Assembly (NCBI RefSeq): GCF_030012985.1
Contig: NZ_CP120233.1
Span: 5,017,001 to 5,081,000, forward strand
Direction of reading: 5' to 3'
DNA: 64,000 bases
Source: Microbulbifer sp. VAAF005
GTDB lineage: Bacteria > Pseudomonadota > Gammaproteobacteria > Pseudomonadales > Cellvibrionaceae
The translations under genes and the position numbers were made by a program. The notes beneath the pieces were generated by a model that was given only the letters and a program-made list of their open reading frames with translations, did not search any database and was not told the DNA's origin. Position 1 is the stretch's first letter; each line of letters begins with the position of its first letter. Below, in pieces: positions 35,789 to 45,600 of this stretch.

Positions 35789-36170
35789 GGTTGGAATTAG
35801 TTGCTGTGTAGTTTCTTTGCAAGACAATCTACTGATAAGAGGGCTGGAAACCGGGTAGTCTCTACAAGCTATCCGGTTCCAGAGATATTGTCGAGCATAG
35901 CACTGTGACTGGCTTTTCGGCTAAAGTCAGGCAGTTTTTCAAAGGGGATAAGCTGTCTGGCGTCAAACTAAACGGATAGAGATAGGCTGTTGGCGGAGGA
36001 TTATGCCTGTCATCATTTTCTGTTAGATTATTGCCGATGGCGGGTGTGCTTATTTCGGCTGATTGAATTTCGATGTGGTTTCTAGTTGATACGGAATCCT
36101 AAGGCAGTCTGTTTAGGTACTGAGCCACTCGATTACCTCGATAAACTACGAATAAAAAGGACGGTCACAA
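35789..36170. other. Divergent intergenic region
   Basis: About 380 bp between the divergent ExoD and second CPBP genes. It must hold both promoters, but no convincing hexamer pair or palindrome was identified. Confidence 0.4.
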
Positions 36171-36770
36171 ATGGATGCTGTTGACCAGACAAAAGGGAAT
36201 CCACCAGTTTTTCTTTTATTAATTGGCACTCAGGTTGTTTGCTTGTTGCTGGCCCTTCTGGGCTTTTATCTGGCTTCACCCAAGGTAGTGATCATTGGTG
36301 ATAGTGTAGGGTTACAAGTAATAATTGGCATCATTGGAGCGATGGCTACCTATGGTGTGATGTTGTCGTTAACTCGCTCAGAAACGACCCTCGGCATGTC
36401 AATGCGGCGTCAATCGATCGCCCTGATTCCACTATTTTCACGATTGTCTTTCTTTCAACTGCTGTTGGTTTCTGTTGTAGTCGGAATTTGTGAAGAGCTT
36501 TTGTTTCGGGGGTTTTTGCAGTCCTGGTTGTCAGAACTTAGCTCGCCATTGTTGGGGTTACTAATTTCCGCAATTGCATTTGCGCTACTTCATTTCTCAT
36601 CTTGGACCAATTTCTTTCTGACTTTGGGAATTGGTGTGGTTTTAGGTGTGGTTTACCAAGTGTCCGGAAGTTTATTGGGAGTAATAATCTGGCACGCAGT
36701 CTACGATGCAATTGTCCTTATTGTTTTGACTCAATATCCGCATTGGCTAGGGATTAAAGTAAAAGAATAA
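36171..36770 (+). CDS. CPBP family intramembrane metalloprotease
   Basis: A 199-residue protein with about six transmembrane helices, of the CAAX protease and bacteriocin-processing (Abi/CPBP) family. Metal-site motifs are CEELLFRGFLQSWL (Glu108, Glu109, Arg113), FALLHF with His141, and WHAVYDAI with His175. Such proteins cleave prenylated or membrane peptides, or confer self-immunity to bacteriocins; the substrate here is unknown. It is a full-length paralogue of the frameshifted gene at 34271-34881. AAAAAGGA lies a short distance upstream of the ATG. Confidence 0.87.
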   Translation: MDAVDQTKGNPPVFLLLIGTQVVCLLLALLGFYLASPKVVIIGDSVGLQVIIGIIGAMATYGVMLSLTRSETTLGMSMRRQSIALIPLFSRLSFFQLLLVSVVVGICEELLFRGFLQSWLSELSSPLLGLLISAIAFALLHFSSWTNFFLTLGIGVVLGVVYQVSGSLLGVIIWHAVYDAIVLIVLTQYPHWLGIKVKE

Positions 36771-36777
36771 CCGCAAT

Positions 36778-36813
36778 ATTCGGGAGCGATTTACTTGTTT
36801 TAAACTCCCGAAT
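36778..36813 (+). terminator. Terminator of the second CPBP gene
   Basis: ATTCGGGAG / CTCCCGAAT, a 9-bp perfect stem with an 18-base T-rich loop, beginning 8 bp after the stop codon and followed by TTAACCTTT. Confidence 0.6.
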
Positions 36814-36831
36814 TTAACCTTTGGGGTTTAA

Positions 36832-36879
36832 GGAGCCTCCCAGATTCGCCGAGACATTACGGAATTATTCAGAGGCTCC
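36832..36879. mobile_element. 48-bp IS5-like mini-element
   Basis: Minimal derivative: left end GGAGCCTC, right end ATTACGGAATTATTCAGAGG then CTCC. It is flanked by the 4-bp direct repeat TTAA (36828-36831 and 36880-36883), so the outer 12 bases form a perfect inverted repeat. The right-hand TTAA contains the TAA stop codon of the leftward oxidoreductase gene. It may also act as a terminator hairpin for the convergent genes. Confidence 0.75.
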
Positions 36880-37527
36880 TTAAGTATTGAATAACTCATC
36901 CAAACGCAGGGTCTCAACCCCTGTTCGTTCTTGTTGACTTAAATAAACCATTTTTTTGGCTACTTCACGCCCCTCAATGGGCCTATAACGTCTCAGCCCC
37001 GGCAGCATACAAATTACTGGTAGGAGGATGCCTCCGATTTTCTCACCGGGTCGGGCATTTGCACGATCTCCGAGGAGTAGGGAGGGTTGCAGTATACTGA
37101 TACGCTTAAATGGAAGTTTCTTGATTTTCTCCTCCAGCTCACCCTTCATACGTAAGTAAGCGCTGGTGCTATTGGCATTGGCCCCGCTGGATGAAACCAG
37201 TAAGTAATGGCTGACCCCTGCCTCCGCTGCCAATTGGGCCGCTTTGTATTGATATTCAACGTCAACCTTGTGCTGGGCGGCTAGGCTGCCGGCTTGCTTG
37301 CGAGTGGTTCCCAGGCAGGAAAATAGAGTATTTCCCTGAAAAAGAGGAGCAGCCTCCTCCAACCGATCAAAATCGACAATATGATTATGTATTCTTTGAC
37401 TTGCAGTGGCTTTGGGGCGTCGAGTGAGGGTAAGTACTTCATCAAAGACTTCTTCACCAGCCAGTTGCTCTGTGAGATGGCCACCGATAAGGCCCGTAGC
37501 TCCGAGGATAATGGCTCTTTTGCTCAT
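36880..37527 (-). CDS. NAD(P)-binding Rossmann-fold protein (HTATIP2/NmrA-like)
   Basis: A 215-residue atypical short-chain dehydrogenase. The N-terminal dinucleotide motif is GATGLIGG (residues 9-16). The middle has LFSCLGTTRKQAGS and HYLLVSSSGANANS, and the C-terminal half includes ISILQPSLLLGDRANARPGE. These match the small HTATIP2/YbjT-like atypical SDRs, which bind NAD(P)H and often lack the classical catalytic Tyr-x3-Lys. The substrate is unknown. Its TAA stop lies inside the target duplication of the adjacent 48-bp element. Confidence 0.82.
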   Translation of the reverse strand: MSKRAIILGATGLIGGHLTEQLAGEEVFDEVLTLTRRPKATASQRIHNHIVDFDRLEEAAPLFQGNTLFSCLGTTRKQAGSLAAQHKVDVEYQYKAAQLAAEAGVSHYLLVSSSGANANSTSAYLRMKGELEEKIKKLPFKRISILQPSLLLGDRANARPGEKIGGILLPVICMLPGLRRYRPIEGREVAKKMVYLSQQERTGVETLRLDELFNT

Positions 37528-37744
37528 TGGAGGTTGATTTCCATTGGGTAGATGTTCGCAAGGCTAATAGCGTACTTTAGCGCAAAGATGTCTATGTTTG
37601 TTAAAAGTTGCCAGCTGGAAAGGGTGTCTGGTGAGCAAAGAAGGCCGAAGCGTAATTAACTGAGGGAAATCTAACTCTGGGGTTTCTCAGTAATACTGGA
37701 GGATACAAAAATTCTCTATCAGATTGTGGATGTTCAATAATTGT

Positions 37745-38173
37745 TCACTGTGCAGATCCTTGCTGCATCTCATTGCGTCGCATGGGCATGCTGTCGATAC
37801 GTTGAAAAATTTCGACGGCTGAGAATTTATCGGCTTTATACTTTACTTCCCCATCCTTCCCTATAAGAAGTACTTGCATTGCTGGTTCTTGCAGATATTT
37901 TTCCCGTACATTTTTAGCAAAATTGTCTGTGACTTTACCGGGAAAGTTAGTCTCAAGGGTGTCGTTAGAGAATAGGAACCATATCAAGTTTCTCTCTGCA
38001 AACTGCGGCGCTAACTTGAGTAATTCATTGATTGTGCTATTGGGGTCTTCCGGGATATTCAGTAATAGAATGCGGTTTTTCCACTGGAAATCTTTTAGGT
38101 CGTTCACCGTAGATCCCTGGGCGAATGTAGAAGAAGTCAACAGAACCAAGACAAGCACAATGAACTTATGCAT
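37745..38173 (-). CDS. DUF4174 family secreted protein
   Basis: A 142-residue protein with a signal peptide (residues 1-19, ending TFAQ) and the DUF4174 pattern: LKDFQWKNRILLLNIPED, an ERNLIWFLFS strand, VLLIGKDGEVKYK and the C-terminal IDSMPMRRNEM. The domain resembles a thioredoxin fold without an obvious CxxC, and its role is unknown. Stand-alone gene with about 217 bp of featureless DNA on its 3' side. Confidence 0.85.
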   Translation of the reverse strand: MHKFIVLVLVLLTSSTFAQGSTVNDLKDFQWKNRILLLNIPEDPNSTINELLKLAPQFAERNLIWFLFSNDTLETNFPGKVTDNFAKNVREKYLQEPAMQVLLIGKDGEVKYKADKFSAVEIFQRIDSMPMRRNEMQQGSAQ

Positions 38174-38452
38174 TTACTAATCTCATCTATTAGCGTGATC
38201 TTAGGGGGCTCAGTAGGCTATCCAATCACTAATTCAATTTTCCGGTGCTTGGATGTCCTTTAAGCATAAGATATGAGCTGCCAGTTACAAGGCAGATGAT
38301 GATCCGTATCCACAGTGAAAACTGACTAGTCAAAAGGCGTGTAAATGAGCGAGTGGTCTAGGCTCTAGGCGGGAGTATTAAAAATATATCGCAAGCTAAT
38401 TAGGTTCTGAAGGATTACCTGAGCGGCTCGGGTGTCGAGTGAATTACGCAGT

Positions 38453-39847
38453 ATGGCTAAACAGAGCGGCAAAATTACACGAGATCAGTACTTGGGGTTG
38501 GCTGCATTAGTTCTCGCGGCCTTCCTTATTAGTAATGACTATACCGCTTTTGCCCCCGCACTACCTGCCATCGAAAGAGAATTCAATGCAGACATAACTA
38601 GCTCCCAGTGGATCATTAACGGCTACGCCTTGGTTTTTGGTGTTTTCATCATAACCGGTGGCCGCTTGGCGGATATCTATGGCCGCCGCAGAGTATTTAT
38701 GATTGGAGCGGGAATATTCGTTTTCTTTGCCGTGCTGGGTGGCTTGGCAATGGATATGTGGATGTTATTGATATCCCGCGCATTGATGGGAGTGGGTGCG
38801 GCATTGATGTGGCCGTCCACTTTGGCAATGACTTTTAATTTGTTGACCTATGAAAGGTCAGGGTTGGCGGGTGGTATCCTGATGGCCACCTGTGGGTTAG
38901 CGAATGCAGCTGGACCAGTTTTGGGTGGGGTGCTCGCAGATTTTTTCAGTTGGCGATGGATTTTCTTCGTTAATATTCTCCTCACTCTGGCAACAATGCT
39001 GGCTTGTTGGTGGGCAGTGCCCCCCGATAAACCTCGTGACACCGAGGAAAAAATAGACTTCTTCGGTGTGCTACTATTATGCACCTCGCTATTTTGTTTG
39101 CTTTTTGCACTGGATGTTTCCGCGGAAATTGGTTTCAAGCATCCTGTGGTTATCAGCCTGATCGTTGTGTTCCTGGTGTTGCTCTGCCTGTTTACCATCG
39201 TGGAGTATCGAGTTGGTAAAGATGCCCTGATTCCCCCTGATATTGCAAAGAACCGGAAGTTCCTAGCGGTAGGTGTTACGACACTCCTAATCTCGGTAGT
39301 ATTCCTATCGGCAATTCTCTATGTCCCCCAATTTTTGGCGAATTTTCGTGGTTACTCAGCATTTCAGGCCGGTTTATCTTTGGTCCCTTTAATGGTCGTA
39401 TCGGGGCTGGTTGCTATTATCTCCGGCCGCTTCTATGAGCTAGCTGGACCAAAATTACTCGTCTCATTAGGTATTTTGGGGATGAGTGTTGGAATGTTCA
39501 TGCTCTCGAACCTGACTTCGGACACGGGTTTTCTGGATATGTGTCCGGGCTTGGTCGTGTTGGGAGTGGGTATTGGGCTGTTCAATCCATCCAGTACGAC
39601 TGCGGGTATTACGGTGGTGGAACCTCACCGTGCCAGCTTGGCAGGCGCTATCCTATATATGTTTAAAATTGGTGGCGGTGCGGTTGGTTTGGGTATGAAT
39701 GCTACAATCATTGCCTTCGCTCCAGATATACCTTCGGGTATAGATAGAGCTTTTACAGTAAATGCTTACCTAGCCTTGGTTGGTTTGATTGTTTGCATGT
39801 TCTTTGTGATCGGTAGGCCAGAGAGCCAAAGCGGAGAGCTTTCTTGA
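38453..39847 (+). CDS. MFS drug/solute exporter, EmrB/QacA (DHA2) type
   Basis: A 464-residue inner-membrane transporter, reading from the ATG at 38453; a GTG at 38432 would add seven residues and neither has a strong ribosome site. Major facilitator motifs are present: motif A GGRLADIYGRRRVF after TM2, a D-Y-T-A-F-A-P-A-L-P-A-I start of TM1 typical of DHA2 carriers, and GVGAALMWPSTLAMTFN. About 14 helices are predicted. It would export drugs, fatty acids or other small compounds with protons. There is no membrane-fusion protein beside it, so it probably works alone. Confidence 0.87.
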   Translation: MAKQSGKITRDQYLGLAALVLAAFLISNDYTAFAPALPAIEREFNADITSSQWIINGYALVFGVFIITGGRLADIYGRRRVFMIGAGIFVFFAVLGGLAMDMWMLLISRALMGVGAALMWPSTLAMTFNLLTYERSGLAGGILMATCGLANAAGPVLGGVLADFFSWRWIFFVNILLTLATMLACWWAVPPDKPRDTEEKIDFFGVLLLCTSLFCLLFALDVSAEIGFKHPVVISLIVVFLVLLCLFTIVEYRVGKDALIPPDIAKNRKFLAVGVTTLLISVVFLSAILYVPQFLANFRGYSAFQAGLSLVPLMVVSGLVAIISGRFYELAGPKLLVSLGILGMSVGMFMLSNLTSDTGFLDMCPGLVVLGVGIGLFNPSSTTAGITVVEPHRASLAGAILYMFKIGGGAVGLGMNATIIAFAPDIPSGIDRAFTVNAYLALVGLIVCMFFVIGRPESQSGELS

Positions 39848-39854
39848 TCGCAAG

Positions 39855-39876
39855 TGAAGTGCGTCTCACTTCTTTT
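39855..39876 (+). terminator. Terminator of the MFS gene
   Basis: GAAGTG / CACTTC stem with a short loop, followed by TTTT, starting about 8 bp after the stop codon. Confidence 0.65.
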
Positions 39877-40091
39877 GTGCTGTAGATCTCTTTTATTTGC
39901 TGGAAGTGCTTTTTTCAAAATTTATCCATTCTTTGAGTTTTTGTGAGATTTGAATTTCCTCACATCTGATTAACCCTCTATTCAATACAATGCCGCAGCT
40001 CAAGGCTCTGTTGTGCCTGGGTTTATTGCGGTCCTGTTCCAGATTATCTGACAGGAATTGATAGTTTAGGGTTGGGTCGGAGGTAGGCCAC

Positions 40092-40601
40092 ATGTTCAGA
40101 ATTCTTCAGATTGTACTTTTCTTTCTGTTGGCCAGTACTGGGCATGCTCAGACTATTGATAGAGATGATATCCGTGGCCTGGATGAGCAGATTCAGGATG
40201 TTAAGAAAGATGTTATTGATCTCACTGCTGAGTTGTCACAGCTGGAGGAAAAGCTCTTATTCCCCTCTAATACGCAGGTAGCTCTTTTTGTCTCGGTGGC
40301 TGATGAAAAGCCCTTCGAGCTGGAGTCGGTTGAGGTCACACTGAATGGCAAATTAGTTGCCCATCATCTCTATACCTACCGGGAAATTGAGTCCCTGCAA
40401 AAAGGTGGGGTACAAAAAATATACACTGGCAATGTGCAAGTGGGTGGGCACCCATTAGAGGTTAGTTTTCTCGGTAAAACCCCATCAGGAAAAGAGTATC
40501 GAGCCACAGCTTCCTACACTGTAGAGAAGGCAGTGGGTCCTAAATTTGTCGAGATTAAGGTTCTGGGAACCGAGTCCACGATAAACTTCAAGGACTGGTA
40601 A
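40092..40601 (+). CDS. Periplasmic coiled-coil protein, first gene of the motor operon
   Basis: A 169-residue protein with a signal peptide (residues 1-19, ending GHAQ), a short coiled coil (about 28-55, DEQIQDVKKDVIDLTAELSQ) and a beta-rich C-terminal domain (residues 60-165; LESVEVTLNGKLVAHHLY, HPLEVSFLGKTPSGKEYRA). GGAGG lies 8 bp before the ATG. It ends 2 bp before the next start and so opens the long operon. I do not recognise a family. Position suggests a periplasmic accessory or adaptor of the Exb/Tol-like complex encoded downstream. Confidence 0.75.
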   Translation: MFRILQIVLFFLLASTGHAQTIDRDDIRGLDEQIQDVKKDVIDLTAELSQLEEKLLFPSNTQVALFVSVADEKPFELESVEVTLNGKLVAHHLYTYREIESLQKGGVQKIYTGNVQVGGHPLEVSFLGKTPSGKEYRATASYTVEKAVGPKFVEIKVLGTESTINFKDW

Positions 40602-40603
40602 TC

Positions 40604-42634
40604 ATGCTCAGGTCCCTGGTAAATGTGTTGTCCTGTCAAACCAGGATGATGCTTGGTGCTCTATCCCTTTGTTCTTTGGCTGCTCTCCCCGCTGCAGCGG
40701 GGACTGAATCGCAGGAAGAACTTAAAGACCTGTTTTTCGGTGCGGCAATGTTTCATGCCCATCAGGAAAGTTATTTTGATGCGATTGTGGCACTGGACAC
40801 AGAACTTGCTCAGTATCACCGCTTAGATCAGCCCGAACTCGATCCTTTCAGTGCGCACTTGGGGCAAGCTGAGTTTTCGGTGGGTGACTTGGAATTGTCC
40901 TACCGAATGCACAGGGAGGCCGGGCGGGCTATTGAGGCTGTACTGCAGGGAAATGTTTCCCAGCCGGTGCGCAATGAAGCCGCGTATCGGCTGGCAAAAA
41001 TTCACTATCACAAACAACAGCCGCGCAATGCCTTACACGCCCTGGAAATGATTGACGGGCGGGTTCCCGAGAGGGTCCGTGCAGATGAGCAGTTTTTGCG
41101 TGCTCGAGTCTATATGCAGCTCGGTCGATTCGAGGAGGCCGTAGAACTGCTGCAAGACCTGAAGGGTGAAGAGTCGCTAGAGGGCTTTGTTTCCTTCAAT
41201 TTGGGTATTGCTCAACTGAAGGCGGGAGAAGAGGAGCGCGGTGTTCTGGAGTTGACTGCACTGGGAAGAAAGCGCAGTTCAGAGGCGGCCCTGCAGGCCC
41301 TTTACGATAAAACCAACCTCTTATTGGGCTCTCATTTAATGGAGCTGGGCAAGCTGGATATGGCGCGCCCCTATTTTGATCGTGTAAATCTCGATGGCCC
41401 TTTTTCAAATAGGGCGCTGCTGGGTGCTGGCTGGGTAGAGGCCCGCGCGGGTCGCTATGACCGGGCACTGGTGCCCTGGAAGCTGTTGCAAGACCGCAAA
41501 GGCACCAATGAGCCAGTGCAAGAGGTCATGTTGGCGGTGCCCTATGCCTACGGCAAACTGGATGTCCACAGTACTGCTGCAATTAATTACGGCCGCGCCT
41601 TAGACGCTTTCGGGCGTGAGATCGATACCCTCACACAGTCTATTCATAGTATTCGCAAAGGTAAGTTCCTTGAGGCGCTGCGTCGTAAAGAGGCCACCCA
41701 GGTACAGAACTGGGTAGTGGCCTTGCGCAATTTACCGGAAGCCCCCGAGACCCATTACTTACTCGACCTGATGGCGTCCAATGACTACCAGGAGTTTCTG
41801 CGGAATTATCGCGACCTCAACGATTTATATGAGCGCAATGAAGAGTGGCTAAAAAGCCTGACAGCCTACGAAGATATTATTCGTATTCGCCGCAACTATT
41901 ACGAACCCCTGTTGCCGGAGCTGGACAGGCAATTCCGTGAACTCGATGCCCGTATCCAACTGCGGATGGAGCAGCGTGACCAATTTGCCAATCGTATAGA
42001 GCAGATGCTGATCTCCCGTCGCCCAGAATACCTGGCAACGGCCGAAGAGCAGGAAGCGCGATTGAAGCTCCTGGAACTTAGCGGAAAAATTGCTGAGCAT
42101 CCCCAGGGCTTTACTGAAACTACTTTGGAGCGGGTTCAGCGGCTCAAAGGTGTTTTGGACCTGCGTCTTTCCTTTGAGTACGACCAGCGTTTGACCGAAG
42201 CCTACAAACACCTGGCGGAATTAAACCAGGAGATCGAAAGTCTCCAGTCTGTTTACGATTCCTTTGTGCGCAGTCGCCAGGCGGCAACTCACAGCTATAC
42301 CGGTTACGACCGCGATATTACTCGTTTGCGCGCGCGTATCCAGCAAACCCAACGGCGACTGAAAACCCTGATGGCGCGCCAGGGCACCATGCTTGAGGCA
42401 TTGGCAATTGCTGAGTTGGAACGCCGTCGCGCACAGTTGGAAAGTTATCAAATTAAAGCCCGCTTCGCCCTGGCAGACAGCTACGACCGCGCTAATGAGC
42501 TTCAGGAGCAGCGTGAAGATGAATTTAAGGTAGAGCAGCACAAGGCGCTGTTGGAAGAGCAAATTCCTGAGGAGAATCCAGCGGAGATGGAGCCGGTGGA
42601 GGAAGAAGAATCAGCAGAGGGAGGTGATTCGTGA
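40604..42634 (+). CDS. Large periplasmic TPR/coiled-coil protein
   Basis: A 676-residue exported protein with a signal peptide ending PAAAG (about residue 33). Residues 40-350 are helical repeats of the TPR type (AAYRLAKIHYHKQQPRNALH, RARVYMQLGRFEEAVELL, LGAGWVEARAGRYDRALVPW). The remainder is long, charged coiled coil (residues 400-640), ending in an acidic tail. The stop overlaps the next gene's GTG start by 4 bp. TPR proteins of this kind are structural parts of Agl/Glt-type envelope complexes. It is inferred to be a periplasmic scaffold between the inner-membrane motor and outer-membrane partners. Confidence 0.8.
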   Translation: MLRSLVNVLSCQTRMMLGALSLCSLAALPAAAGTESQEELKDLFFGAAMFHAHQESYFDAIVALDTELAQYHRLDQPELDPFSAHLGQAEFSVGDLELSYRMHREAGRAIEAVLQGNVSQPVRNEAAYRLAKIHYHKQQPRNALHALEMIDGRVPERVRADEQFLRARVYMQLGRFEEAVELLQDLKGEESLEGFVSFNLGIAQLKAGEEERGVLELTALGRKRSSEAALQALYDKTNLLLGSHLMELGKLDMARPYFDRVNLDGPFSNRALLGAGWVEARAGRYDRALVPWKLLQDRKGTNEPVQEVMLAVPYAYGKLDVHSTAAINYGRALDAFGREIDTLTQSIHSIRKGKFLEALRRKEATQVQNWVVALRNLPEAPETHYLLDLMASNDYQEFLRNYRDLNDLYERNEEWLKSLTAYEDIIRIRRNYYEPLLPELDRQFRELDARIQLRMEQRDQFANRIEQMLISRRPEYLATAEEQEARLKLLELSGKIAEHPQGFTETTLERVQRLKGVLDLRLSFEYDQRLTEAYKHLAELNQEIESLQSVYDSFVRSRQAATHSYTGYDRDITRLRARIQQTQRRLKTLMARQGTMLEALAIAELERRRAQLESYQIKARFALADSYDRANELQEQREDEFKVEQHKALLEEQIPEENPAEMEPVEEEESAEGGDS

Positions 42635-45600
42635 GTAAGTTGCTCAAATCTAAATCTCGAGCTGGTAAATCTCTCAATCGCGCCGTCGGTCTTCTCTCTG
42701 TACTTATAGTGCTAGGGGGTTGTGCGGGAAACAGCGGCAAGACCATCGGCAGTCTCCAAAATGTCGAAGTAGAAATTAAGGAAGAGCATATTGATGGCAG
42801 CCTGGAGAAGGCACTGGCCAGCTACCAGAAGTACTTGCAGGAAACTCCTGAATCCAAGCTGACCCCCGAGGCTATGCGCAGGATTGCCGACCTGAAAATC
42901 AAGCAGGCACACCGCGCTGAAGATGCAGAATTCGATAACCTTGCTGGAGTTGCTGCTGGAAGCGGGGCGGTGATCTCTGTCGATGCGTCAGAAGCTATGG
43001 CTGAAAATACCCTGGATGCTCCAGAGATGACAGCACCGGTGGCCAAGGTAGAGCCGGTAGTGACTGAAGCGCAGGATCCTGGGGTTGTCGAGTCCGACGA
43101 GGAGTTTGAAACCCGGGCAAGTGGCAGCATAGAAATAGCTGCAGATGAAACCCCGCTTGAAGCGCCGGGCGTTGATTCTGAAGAGATGATGTCAGCCAAT
43201 GCCCGCGAGGCCATCGATCTCTATATTAAATTGCTGCAAAAGTACCCCCTATACCACCGCAACGACCAGGTGATGTATCAGTTATCCCGGGCTTATGAAG
43301 AAGCGGGAGAGATTGATGCAGCGGTGGATGTATTGCGCCAGCTGGTGGCCAACTATCCGGACTCGCGACATATCGATGAATCCTGGTTCCGGCTGGGCGA
43401 ATACTATTTTACCCGCAAGAAGTTTCTCGATGCGGAAGAGTCCTACGGAAAAGTTATCGATATTGGTGTGATATCCAGTTTTTACGAGCTTGCCCTGTAT
43501 AAACGCGGTTGGGCGCTGTTTAAGCAAGATATGTATGAAATGGCCCTGGATGACTATATCGCCATGCTGGATTACAAAGTTTCCCAGGGATATGACTTCG
43601 ACCAGCAAAACAATAAAGGCGAGCGCAAGCATATTGACGATACTTTCCGTGTGGTCAGCTTGAGCTTTTCTTACCTGGAAGGTCCTGATTCGGTTGTCGA
43701 TTACTTCTCCCGCAAGGGCAATAGAGATTACGAATTCCGGGTATATAGCCAGCTGGGTGAATATTATTTGGAAAAGCGTCGCTACCAGGATGCGGCAAAA
43801 TCCTATATTGCGTTTGTTGATCGAAACCAGTTGCACAGAGTATCTGCGGATTTCTCAATTCGTGTTATTGAAATCTACAGTAAAGGCGGATTCCCCAAGC
43901 TGGTGCTGGAAGCGAAGAAGGATTTCGCCACTACTTATGCACTTAATGCCGATTACTGGACTGTCTTCGATATTAATGAATACGGAGAGGTGGTTGCCTT
44001 CCTGCAGACCAACCTGATCGACCTCGCCGGGCACTACCATGCGGCTTACCAGAACAAGAAGTTAAAAGATAAGAAGGCCGAGAATTATCGCGAGGCGATT
44101 CACTGGTATCGAAGCTATCTCGATTCCTTCCGGGAAACTGAGCGCGCACCGGAAATCAATTATCAGCTTGCCGGATTGATGTTGGAAAACCGGGATTTCC
44201 ATGGTGCAGCTCTGGAGTATGAGCGCACGGCCTATGAATATCCTGCGCATAAGGATTCCAGCGAAGCAGGCTACGCAGCGGTTTACGCTTATCGCGAACA
44301 TCTGGCCAATAACTTAAAAGATGCAACGGATGAGCAGCGTGCACCACTATTGCGGGAAATTATCCGTTCATCGCTGACATTTGCAGCCACATTCCCTCAG
44401 CATGCCAAAGCCCCTCAGATCATGCTTGGAGCGGTGGAGGATCTTTACGGGTTAAAAGACTATGCCCCGACGATCGCCAATGGCCGTTCACTGTTGGAGC
44501 AGTTCCCCACTGCGGAGCAGGAGATTAGACGTTCTGCCTGGCTGCTGGTGGCTCACGCTTCTTTCGATACTGCGGCCTTTGCGGATGCAGAAATCGCTTA
44601 CGGTGAAACTTTGATGCTGACTGCCCAGGATGCAAAGGATAGGGCGGGTCTGGTAGATAACCTGGCGGCTTCCATCTACCAGCAGGGTGATATGGCCCGT
44701 AAGCAGGAGGATCATGCAACCGCAGCGAATCATTTCCTGCGTATTCGAGGTGCTGCACCTGGCGCGACCATTCTGGCTACGGCGGAGTACGATGCTGCCG
44801 CATCATTGATAGTGCTTAAGGATTGGGTACAAGCGGCAACGGTATTAAATAACTTCCGCAGTCACTTCCCGGAGCATGAGCTGGCGAAAGATGTCACCAA
44901 GAAGTTGGCAGTGGTTTACCAGGAGAGCGGTGAGCTGTTGCTGGCAGCTGCGGAATTTGAGCGTATTGAGCGGGAATCCGAGGACGATGAAATACGCCGT
45001 GAGGCCTTAACCCAGGCGGCAGATCTTTATGCAGCGGCTGAAGATAGCGCTAAAGCGCTGTCTGTTTTGCGTCGCTACGTCGATTATTTCCCCGAACCCA
45101 TGGAGCCGGCGCTGGAGACTCGCCAGAAAATTGCCGATATCTACAAAGTGTCCGGGAATCAAAAGCTTTACATGGCAGAGCTTCGTGAACTGGTGAAAGT
45201 TGAGTCCCGCGGTGGTTCCCAGCGCAGCGACCGCACCCGTTATCTCGCAGGTAATGCGGCCCTGCTATTGGCTGAACCCAGTTTTGAGGCTTTCACCCAG
45301 GTGGATTTGGTTGCGCCTATCGAGAAAAGCCTCAACCTCAAGCGCAAGCGTATGAAAGCAGCCACCCGTGCATTTACTGACCTGATTGATTATCAGGTGG
45401 CCGATGTGACCGCTGCGGCAACCTTTTACCTGGCTGAAATTTATCTCCACTTTAGCGTGGCCCTGAAGGACTCTGAACGTCCAACCAACCTGAATGCCCT
45501 GGAGCTGGAAGAGTATGAGTTGGCATTGGAGGAGCAGATTTATCCCTTCGAGGAAAAAGCCATTTCTGTTCACCAGAAGAATGTCGAGTTGCTGGGCGTC

